A stretch of DNA of 38,418 nt from Methylobacterium sp. E-065 (lineage in GTDB: Bacteria > Pseudomonadota > Alphaproteobacteria > Rhizobiales > Beijerinckiaceae), in the NCBI RefSeq assembly GCF_022829605.1, contig NZ_JAKSYD010000142.1, forward strand, positions 1-38,418, in the 5' to 3' direction. A program made the position numbers and the translations under genes. The notes under the pieces were generated by a model. It had not been told where the DNA came from. It made no database searches and saw only the letters and a list, made by a program, of their open reading frames with translations. Of this stretch, positions 32,439-38,418 are shown in pieces (position 1 is the first letter of the stretch; each line of letters starts with the position of its first letter).

Positions 32439-32594
32439 GCCAGTCAGAGTAGCCCGCGCGTCGGTCGATCACGAGCAGGGGCCGATGCGCCCAACTCGCG
32501 CAGCTCGGTCGAAATCGAATCGTAGCCGATCTGATCAGTTGCGCTCGCGCAAGACTATCATCACCGTGGCTCCATCCAGAACGGGAGCACGATG

Positions 32595-33029
32595 ATGCCC
32601 ACCTACGCCTTTACGACGATGAGGCACCTGTCGTCCGAGCAGCGCGGCAAGCTGGTCGAGAGCGTAACGACCATCCATCAGGTCGAGGCGACGGCGCCTC
32701 GCTACTTCGTACAGGTGGTCTTCTATACCGTCGAGAAGGGCTCAATGTTCATCGGAGGCGAGGCTGCGCCGGACGATCACGTTTGGGTACGCGCCGACAT
32801 TCGAGCAGGGCGCACACGCGAGCAGAAGGCTGCGATCCTGCAACGGATCATGGCAGAGACGGGCCAGATCCTCGGTATCTCAACGGAGAGCGTGTGGGTC
32901 TATGTCTCGGACATTCCTGCTGAGGGCGTGGCGGAGTTCGGCAACATCCTGCCGCAGCCGGGTGGCGAGGAGGCGTGGCTAGCGTCGCTACCGAGCGCGT
33001 TGTGCGAGAAGCTGATCGCGGCGTCCTAA
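32595..33029 (+). CDS. Tautomerase-superfamily protein, cis-CaaD-like
   Basis: A 144-residue protein. The second ATG (32595) is the start because it puts Pro at position 1 of the mature chain, which the superfamily needs as catalytic base. Numbered without Met, it has Pro1, His27, Arg69, Arg72, Tyr102 and Glu113. These match, one position earlier after Pro1, the six active-site residues known for cis-3-chloroacrylate dehalogenase (Pro1, His28, Arg70, Arg73, Tyr103, Glu114). The end GNILPQPGGEEAWL is also typical. It may hydrate halo- or acetylene acids, or be a Cg10062-like enzyme with another substrate. No further degradation genes lie beside it. Confidence 0.88.
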   Translation: MPTYAFTTMRHLSSEQRGKLVESVTTIHQVEATAPRYFVQVVFYTVEKGSMFIGGEAAPDDHVWVRADIRAGRTREQKAAILQRIMAETGQILGISTESVWVYVSDIPAEGVAEFGNILPQPGGEEAWLASLPSALCEKLIAAS

Positions 33030-33378
33030 GCAACGACACCGCGACCGACGTCCTCGGCCACCTTGTGGGCGTGAGAACGTCACCGCGATCATTTCCCGTC
33101 GCGAGCCGTTTCTTCCATGAGCGATGCGTTCATCTTCTTGAGCGAGGACAACTTGGTGATACTGCGGCTTGGGTTGGCACTCGATGTAGTGAGCTGCCGG
33201 CGCTGGAACAGCAAGTTCGACATGTGCCCGTTGCGCTACACGAGGCAAGCGGAACGAGGCAAGCGGAGTCGCTGCCCGGGGCTCGTGACGTGGGCGCGAC
33301 GGCATTCCGAACTCGGATCCCTGGAAGAATCATATTGACCCATCAGAGAGGTCCCATGATCCCGCTTCACTGGGTCGA
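33030..33378. other. Gene-free stretch at the boundary of the right-hand integrative module
   Basis: No convincing gene on either strand. The base composition drops in GC toward 33.4 kb, which fits a change from chromosome-like to element-like DNA. Confidence 0.4.
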
Positions 33379-34983
33379 TTACTGCCATATTCCTTTCGGC
33401 CGCGAGGGAGCGGTATCGGGCGTGGGTGGTGTGGGTGATGTGGGCGTTCTGGGCCGTTCGGATGATACGTGCCGGATCCTGTACTCTGTCGTATCCCGAC
33501 CGTTGCGGACCTCCAGCCGTGAGCGCACGCCCAAAGTGGTGATCAGTTTTTTGAGATCTCGGCCAAATTTGGATAGCGATAGGCGACCCTCCGCCCCGAG
33601 AAATAAATCCGCGTAGGGCTTGTAGCTGTACTCGTATATATCTCCGCCTCTGATCCACCCGGTCGGCCCGATGCGGCGGGATAAGCTGGGGTCATCCTCC
33701 GTGATCTGTAACATCCACTGTTCGACAGGACCTCTTACCCGCGCTTCCTCTTGGCGGGTGCGCAGAGTAGCGCTGAACCCGAACTTGTCGATTGGGCGCG
33801 GTCCTTCATGATCAACGGACTGCCAGATCGCATGCCAGTCCGCACAATCGACGGCCCGAATCGCTTCAGCGTCGGGGGCTGTTTCGCGGGCGTGTAGTTC
33901 TCCGAACCGGCGCATCGAGAAGGTGTCGGGCATGATCTCGAAGATGCGGTGATGGGTCGAGATAATCATCGTCGCGTTGTTGTGTATGGGCTCGAAATTG
34001 CCCGAGCCAAGTACGCGTGAAACCCATCTCTCTTGCGAGATCCGTCGCCGAAACTGTCCCTTTGATTTGGCCGCGCTCTCATCCACGTCGTCCAAATATA
34101 TCGCGTACATCGACCAGATCCCAGCGCTGCGTCCGTCGAGTAGATCGTCGAGAGAGCTGCTGGCGGCCAATGCTCCAAGAGCGGACATTAGCGCCTCGCT
34201 AAATTTAGATTTCCCAGATCCGCCTCCCTGACTGTGAATCGTCAAGACGAGCGGGTGATCGACGTGAAGACCCTGGATCTTTCGCTTGATTTGGTGAATG
34301 ATAGTCAAGATCAGTGCTGCGGCATATTTAGGATCTTCGCCGAGGCGGAGTTCGCACAGTCGCTCCATCGCCGCCCGTCCGGCTGTTTCTTCGGACGATG
34401 ACGGTTTGCGTCCGACCGTCGCGATCCGGCTGAAAACGTCGCGAACGTAGGCCGTGCGCTGTTCGTCCATCCAGTCGGCAAGCACTGCGTTGATCAGCCG
34501 GATCGGAAGCTTGACCCCGTCGCGGTCAGCCTTGACCGAAAGCGTTCGCCTAACCTTGCGCAGTGTCAAAGGTTGCAGCCCAACACGTGATAGCGGGTCG
34601 TTGCTGTCGATCGTATTATGACCCCAGGAAAGTGTGTGATCGTAGGCGCAGCGAACGCCCGCGCGGAGCAGCCATTCGCGGATGTAGCCTTCGCCGTCCA
34701 GCACGACCGCTTCCGGCTCTTGTGGCTCATCGGGCTCAGTAGCATTCCCTTCGCCTTTCGAATCGCCCACATCGCCCGCATCACCCACATCTCCTGTACC
34801 GCCCACATCTCCCGTACCGCCCACACCGCCCGAAAAGCCCACGATGCTGATGCCGATATCGTCAACGTGGATGCCCTCGTCCCTCATGAAGCTGCGCAAC
34901 ATCTCCAGAGCGTTCGGGGTGTCATCCATGACATGAGCCAGGAGATCTCGAATGCGCTTGGCCTGTTTCGAACTGATCGCCAT
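33379..34983 (-). CDS. VapE/D5-type P-loop ATPase of a satellite-like element
   Basis: A 534-residue protein. The N-terminal 40 residues carry helix QAKRIRDLLAHVM, then a Gly/Asp repeat (GVGGTGDVGGTGDVG) made of nine-base units, and an acidic linker. The core has Walker A GGGSGKSKF (about residues 252-258), Walker B AIYLDDVDE (about 293-301), NNATMIISTHHRIF (sensor 1) and RRFGELHAR (arginine finger). This is the order of virulence-associated E and phage D5/P4-alpha type helicase proteins. The C-terminus is a winged-helix-like part (GRDLKKLITTLGVRSRL) followed by a Pro/Thr repeat. It probably initiates or drives replication of the element. No primase motif is visible. It is divergent from the winged-helix gene, and the intergenic region holds operator-like repeats. 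Confidence 0.78.
   Translation of the reverse strand: MAISSKQAKRIRDLLAHVMDDTPNALEMLRSFMRDEGIHVDDIGISIVGFSGGVGGTGDVGGTGDVGDAGDVGDSKGEGNATEPDEPQEPEAVVLDGEGYIREWLLRAGVRCAYDHTLSWGHNTIDSNDPLSRVGLQPLTLRKVRRTLSVKADRDGVKLPIRLINAVLADWMDEQRTAYVRDVFSRIATVGRKPSSSEETAGRAAMERLCELRLGEDPKYAAALILTIIHQIKRKIQGLHVDHPLVLTIHSQGGGSGKSKFSEALMSALGALAASSSLDDLLDGRSAGIWSMYAIYLDDVDESAAKSKGQFRRRISQERWVSRVLGSGNFEPIHNNATMIISTHHRIFEIMPDTFSMRRFGELHARETAPDAEAIRAVDCADWHAIWQSVDHEGPRPIDKFGFSATLRTRQEEARVRGPVEQWMLQITEDDPSLSRRIGPTGWIRGGDIYEYSYKPYADLFLGAEGRLSLSKFGRDLKKLITTLGVRSRLEVRNGRDTTEYRIRHVSSERPRTPTSPTPPTPDTAPSRPKGIWQ
33421..33454 (+). repeat. Nine-base repeat array, downstream copy
   Basis: On the plus strand the units GGTGGTGTG, GGTGATGTG and GGCGTTCTG follow each other. 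It lies in the 3' end of the ATPase gene and encodes the Pro/Thr tail on the minus strand. The orientation is opposite to the array at 34762-34832. Confidence 0.65.
34762..34832 (-). repeat. Nine-base repeat array, upstream copy
   Basis: On the minus strand there are eight nine-base units, for example GGCGGTGTG, GGAGATGTG, GGTGATGCG and GGCGATGTG. They encode the Gly/Asp/Val repeat of the ATPase N-terminus. The same unit in the opposite orientation occurs at the other end of the gene. Confidence 0.65.
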
Positions 34984-35017
34984 ATGTGCGTACTCGCGTT
35001 TTATGTGCGATGTCGCA
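34983..35017. promoter_or_regulatory. Operator-like repeats between divergent ATPase and regulator genes
   Basis: TATGTGCG occurs at 34983-34990 and 35002-35009 (19 bases apart), and TGCGATGTCGCA at 35006-35017 is a five-base inverted repeat around TG. The repeats straddle the start codons of both genes, so a bound repressor could shut both. Confidence 0.45.
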
Positions 35018-35726
35018 TACGAATGGCGTGGTGGTCAAGCGGGTGGTACATTTGCCGCGTTTTCGAGAGGCAAGTGATTTGAGCGCGAACGAGTTGGATC
35101 AAAAGGAAGTTCGGCGGTTGTTAGAAGGGCTGGTCGCCGTCCTTCAATCGTTCCGAGAGCACGCTCCACGGATCTCCGTCGCTCAGGTCCAAGCGACCTT
35201 GATCACAGCCTTGGAGACGATGGACACATGCCAAGGCGAACGCCTACCAACCGTTGGTGATTATGCCGAGCGTCTCAATCTTTCACCTTCCGGGGCTAGT
35301 CGCCTCATGTGTAACCTTTCTGTCACGTCAGACGACGCGGAAGCTCCACTGGTGGAAAGCGACCGTGGTCCAGGTGCGAGGCGATCTGAGGCGTTTGTCC
35401 TGTCAGACTCAGGGCGGGCTCTAGTCGTCCGTGCTCTTGAGACGATCAGCAATCGCCGTGTCGTAGAATTCGATACGCATGACTTCTTAAGTTTCGCGCT
35501 CGCTCGTCACGGAGGTAAAAATGGTGATAAGGTCAAGGTAAAGGTAAAGGTTGTTGGGCCCAAAACACTCCGGGTTAGCCCTAGGAGAGATGCGCTATCC
35601 TCGGAAGTTCGGGAATGGTGTGTTGCGAATGAAGTAAATCTGTTGGACATTAAGGCGGTCACAGGTGGAGTTGAGATGGAGTTCGCGACCGAGGCAGATG
35701 CGATCCACTTTCGTCTGCGGTGGTAG
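35010..35726 (+). CDS. MarR-like winged-helix regulator
   Basis: A 238-residue protein. The middle has a winged HTH: VGDYAERLNLSPSGASRLMC (recognition helix), then the wing VESDRGPGARRSEAFVLSDS with GRALV. This is the MarR/ArsR-like pattern. The C-terminal 85 residues (KVKVKVKVVGPKTLRVSPRR and on) are an extra domain, mainly strands. Start uncertain: GTG 34986, ATG 35010 or TTG 35079 are possible, and TTG 35079 has the best ribosome site (GAGAGG, eight bases). The gene is less GC-rich than the core genes around it, a sign of transfer. It is divergent from the VapE-like gene, which it probably controls. Confidence 0.72.
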   Translation: MSHTNGVVVKRVVHLPRFREASDLSANELDQKEVRRLLEGLVAVLQSFREHAPRISVAQVQATLITALETMDTCQGERLPTVGDYAERLNLSPSGASRLMCNLSVTSDDAEAPLVESDRGPGARRSEAFVLSDSGRALVVRALETISNRRVVEFDTHDFLSFALARHGGKNGDKVKVKVKVVGPKTLRVSPRRDALSSEVREWCVANEVNLLDIKAVTGGVEMEFATEADAIHFRLRW

Positions 35727-35978
35727 CGTGTTGCTATAAACGTTAGTTAATGCCGTCGATGCGATCGGCCCGCCCCGGACGCAGATCAGTATTGGTAAGG
35801 CCTGCTTCGGTCGGTGACCCCTCGCATGCTTGTCTCTTGGGTCGAGCGCGGCGGTTCCTGGTTTTAATATTCTAGTCTGGTATCGACGGCATTGCCGCTT
35901 ATGCGATTTCCTGTCGACTGCACAGCGGATGCAGCGATCGCCGCTGTGTAGTCGAGCAAACCTCAGCTCCCCAAGCTC

Positions 35979-37415
35979 TCAGCGAAGGACGAGCGCCTGC
36001 CCATTCGGAGCTAGATCAATCTTTGCAGCGAGCGCTCGTGGCAATGGGCCAATCTTGGGGGCCAGCGGATCTCGTGCATCGATGGGTCGAAGCGCGTCGC
36101 GAATGTCCTCGCCCCGAAGGTGATTGTAGTGGCGGCCGATCATCTCGACCGAGGTGCCGCAATTGACTGCGAGGATGTCCGAAGTGATCCCCCGCAGCAA
36201 TCGCTCAGTCAAATAGGTGTGGCGACAGACGTAGAGAGCTTCGCTGGATGACTTCGTCTGAAACCCCAACCGCCGGAGCGTCGATTTGAAGCTCGTGCCC
36301 ATATCCCGCACGATACCGCCCCGGCGCGACGGCCAGAGAGGCGCACACCCCGTAGTCGCATAGCCGAACTCGCTTAAGAGCAGACGCAAGTCCGATAGGA
36401 CGTCGAGCGCTTCAGGGTCGCAGTTCACGGTCCGCGCGCCGGTCTTGCCGTTCCCGCAAGGGTCGATCACGACGATCAGCTCGCCATGTTTGTTGCGGGC
36501 TTGGCGAATGCGATCCCAGGTCAGTTCAAGAATCTCAGCGCCGGGGCGCATGCCTGAGCACAGCAACAACCGGACGTGGAGCGCCATCAGGCGCCGATCG
36601 TAGTTCTTGCGCCGACCTCTTTGTCCTAGCTTCCGGACGCGCTCGCGTTCGACCTCGTCGATGCGGTCGAACTCCGCTAGAAGAGCTGCAACCTGCTCGC
36701 GCTTGAAGGCATCGCGCCGGTCCTCCGAGGTCCGCTGCTTCTTCGTTTCGCGCGGACGTGGCAGGTGGCGTAGCTCGTGGACGACCTCGTCGCTGACGAG
36801 GGGTGTGAGCTGATCGCTGGCCCACGCCAGAGCCTTCACGAAGTACTGCTTCTCGCGCTTCAGAGTCGCGGCAGACGGTGGCTTAAGGCGGCGTCCGACG
36901 GACACCGTCCGGCTTTCTCGCCGATAAGGCGCCACGGCAGCCCCCTCCCCGTTCTGCTCCAGGCGCCAGCGTTCCCAGGCATAGAACTGCTGTCGGCCGA
37001 GATTCGCCACCGGCACCGGCTGCCAGTACGGCAGGAAGTTGCGACGCATGACCGAGATTTCCGGCCCAAGACTCCCCTCCCCGCCGTCGAAGCGGCGGAT
37101 GAGGTCCTCGATGTAGCGTTCCAGGATGTCGCCGACGCTGGGCCTAGGCGACGAAATGGGCTGTCCGGCGGTGGCGCGGGTTTCAAGCGCTTTGCGGCGG
37201 CGATGCGCGAACGTCTCCGCTAGAGCGAGGTCGGTGTTCTCGGTCGATTGCCGCACGCGCTCACCACCGATCCGGTAATCGGCGTAGATGAACTTCGAAC
37301 GGGAATGCCGATAGAGCGCGACGCCGTGTCCGATGTCGAGGCGGCCGTATCTCTCGAAGGTGTCGCGCCGCTGATCGCGCTGATGAGCACGTGCGGAGGT
37401 GCGGGGGGAAGGCAT
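35979..37415 (-). CDS. Tyrosine recombinase (integrase)
   Basis: A 478-residue site-specific recombinase. The N-terminal arm and core-binding domains (about residues 20-240) precede the catalytic domain: Arg290 in SGMRPGAEILELTW, Lys324 in GNGKTGARTV, Arg398-His399 in VCRHTYLTERLL and nucleophile Tyr430 in RHYNHL. The usual first His of the HxxR motif is Tyr (YVCRH), and the GHSS motif is CGTS, as in a divergent alphaproteobacterial integrase group. Its start lies 206 bases from the tRNA-Arg fragment at 37622-37666, the expected place for an island integrase. It inserts and excises the element through the tRNA gene. Confidence 0.93.
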   Translation of the reverse strand: MPSPRTSARAHQRDQRRDTFERYGRLDIGHGVALYRHSRSKFIYADYRIGGERVRQSTENTDLALAETFAHRRRKALETRATAGQPISSPRPSVGDILERYIEDLIRRFDGGEGSLGPEISVMRRNFLPYWQPVPVANLGRQQFYAWERWRLEQNGEGAAVAPYRRESRTVSVGRRLKPPSAATLKREKQYFVKALAWASDQLTPLVSDEVVHELRHLPRPRETKKQRTSEDRRDAFKREQVAALLAEFDRIDEVERERVRKLGQRGRRKNYDRRLMALHVRLLLCSGMRPGAEILELTWDRIRQARNKHGELIVVIDPCGNGKTGARTVNCDPEALDVLSDLRLLLSEFGYATTGCAPLWPSRRGGIVRDMGTSFKSTLRRLGFQTKSSSEALYVCRHTYLTERLLRGITSDILAVNCGTSVEMIGRHYNHLRGEDIRDALRPIDARDPLAPKIGPLPRALAAKIDLAPNGQALVLR

Positions 37416-37621
37416 GGAATTCGTGTGCTTCGCGGTAGGTGTGCCAGAGGTGTGCCAAGCGGCGGACGCATCGTCCGACGACGGCCAAGTGGAAGGTTCC
37501 GGGCATTGAAACGGCGGTGAGCGCCGTTTCCGTTGCGGAACAACACCTTGCTAACGACTGTCGCGGTCGAACGCATTATTCTCGAACGCCCGCGGCGGCC
37601 AGTAAAACTGTCCGCCGTACA

Positions 37622-37666
37622 CTCCGAAGGCAAAGGTCACACGTTCGAATCGTGTCGGGTGCGCCA
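37622..37666 (+). other. tRNA-Arg(CCG) 3' fragment, right attachment site (attR) of the island
   Basis: The 45 bases run from an anticodon loop CTCCGAA (anticodon CCG) through GGCAA, the variable loop, a T arm ACACG-TTCGAAT-CGTGT, and the acceptor strand CGGGTGC-G-CCA. The 5' half of the tRNA is missing: the bases before 37622 do not pair with GGCAA. So this is the core-site copy left at the far end when an element inserts into a tRNA gene. The intact tRNA-Arg should lie left of the window, at the other end of the island. Confidence 0.85.
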
Positions 37667-37779
37667 ATCTTCTCAATGACTTAGCAGCCGTTGCCCGGCG
37701 GGTGAGCGAAGGTTGCGAAAGCAGGCGGCTCGAACTGCGCGTCCGTTCGCTTCTCTCCGCAGTTACCCTCCTCCCCAGC

Positions 37780-38293
37780 ATGACTCTGTCCAGCGAAGCC
37801 CAGGACGCGGCCCTAAAGGCCGAGCTCGCCCCGACCGGCATACTGCGGGTTGGCCTGATCGAAGCCCCCTCCCCCGGCCTCATCTTCGTCAGGCGCGCCG
37901 CCGATGGGAAGCCCGAGGGCGTCACGGCGGATTTGGCTGCCGACCTGGCGCGGACGATTGGGTTGCCGCTCGCCGTCACCCTGTTCCCGAACTCGGGCGC
38001 CGCAGCTGCGGCGCTTCAGTCGACCGCCATCGACGTGAGCTTCATGCCGGTCGACGCAACCCGGCGGCAGGTGCTCGATTTCGGCCCGGGTTACTACAAC
38101 CTAGAGAGCACATATATCGCCAGCGCGGCTTCGGGGATCACCGACGTGACGCAGGTGGACCGGCCGGGCGTCCGCGTGCTGGCGATCGACGGTACGACGA
38201 CGTTCCGCGCCTCCGCGCGCACGCTGACACATACGCAACCTGTCGCCGTCCCGACTGTGGCCGAGGCGGTCGAGCGGCGCCCGGGGCGAGGCG
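37780..38293 (+). pseudogene. Transporter substrate-binding protein gene, broken at its 3' part
   Basis: From ATG 37780 the frame reads LRVGLIEAPSPGLIFVRRAADG, GVTADLAADLARTIGLPLAV, AIDVSFMPVDATRRQVLDFG and GVRVLAIDGTTTF. This is the fold and order of periplasmic amino-acid-type substrate-binding domains (SBP family 3), but no signal peptide is seen. Protein-like content ends at about AEAVERR (38276). A one-base shift puts RGEA in the next frame, and then the sequence changes to glyS-like. This is chromosomal DNA flanking the island. Confidence 0.6.
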
Positions 38294-38418
38294 GTGCGCG
38301 AGGAGCGCCGGGGCCCGCGGGTCGGCGCACCCGAGGCGGCGGTCCAAGGCTTCCTGAAGGGCGCGGGGCTGGCGAGCCTCGATCAGGCCACGACGGTTAC
38401 CGATCCCAAGAAGGGCGA
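38294..38418 (+). pseudogene. glyS: Internal fragment of glycyl-tRNA synthetase beta subunit
   Basis: In the frame shifted from the preceding gene, bases 38294-38416 read [20 protein letters not shown] and [21 protein letters not shown], which runs to the window end. This matches the region about residues 70-120 of bacterial GlyS (EKRGPAI...GW...GI...DKGEW in E. coli). The first 70 or so codons are absent. Either a deletion joined the two genes, or the window end is an assembly artefact. Confidence 0.6.

Noticed and set aside
33117..33338. Plus-strand 73-codon frame in the gap before the VapE-like gene
   Set aside because: No ribosome site, no recognisable motif, and a mixed composition.
1..38418. 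CRISPR arrays, rRNA genes and complete tRNA genes
   Set aside because: No regularly spaced direct repeats and no complete RNA gene were seen; only the tRNA-Arg 3' fragment at 37622-37666 was found.

Overview
The window looks like a piece of an alphaproteobacterial genome, most likely Methylobacterium or a close relative. The support is high GC with strong G/C third-position bias, a multi-PAS hybrid histidine kinase, a TonB receptor paired with a PepSY protein, a GH15/SMP-30/flavin oxidoreductase cluster and a tRNA-Arg attachment site. The genus is an inference; no rRNA or housekeeping marker is complete here.

Layout. 1-6.2 kb: the end of a secreted-type trypsin-like protease, then mobile-element debris and small modules. 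These are an XRE/ImmA-IrrE metallopeptidase with an uncharacterised partner and a 40-bp dyad operator, an HNH protein, a decayed HsdR-like restriction gene, a small divergent module around an 18-bp palindrome, and a serine recombinase with res-like repeats. 6.2-11.7 kb: a plasmid- or ICE-like replication/accessory block. It has an AT-rich stretch, a run of strong GC hairpins, a P-loop helicase-like protein, an uncharacterised protein, and a translationally coupled trio of PcfJ-like protein, small repeat protein and membrane-anchored J-domain protein. 11.9-16.4 kb: a TetR/metallo-beta-lactamase-fold pair with a visible operator-promoter, then a ParD-type ribbon-helix-helix protein coupled to a large hybrid histidine kinase. 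16.4-18.3 kb: mostly gene-poor DNA with degenerate copies of a GTCCGCTTY / RAAGCGGAC motif and one VOC protein. 18.3-22.1 kb: an oxidoreductase, GH15 hydrolase and SMP-30 cluster for sugar metabolism. 22.3-26.3 kb: a ferric-siderophore uptake pair. 26.6-33.0 kb: two small coupled ORFs, a PAP2 phosphatase, an EamA transporter, a VOC protein, a prolyl oligopeptidase and a tautomerase-superfamily enzyme that keeps the whole cis-CaaD active-site set. 33.4-37.7 kb: a P4-satellite-like end module of VapE/D5-type ATPase, divergent winged-helix regulator and tyrosine integrase. It ends in a 45-bp tRNA-Arg(CCG) 3' fragment that marks the right attachment site of the island.

Beyond the attachment site the chromosome appears to resume with a substrate-binding-protein gene. 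That gene breaks near 38.28 kb and runs into an internal fragment of glyS, either a real deletion or an assembly chimera at a contig end.

The strongest candidates for something undescribed are: the 9-mer repeats in opposite orientation at the two ends of the VapE-like gene; the hairpin cluster in front of the helicase gene; the ImmA/IrrE pair with its symmetric operator; and the ParD-kinase operon with phased TGTAA repeats.
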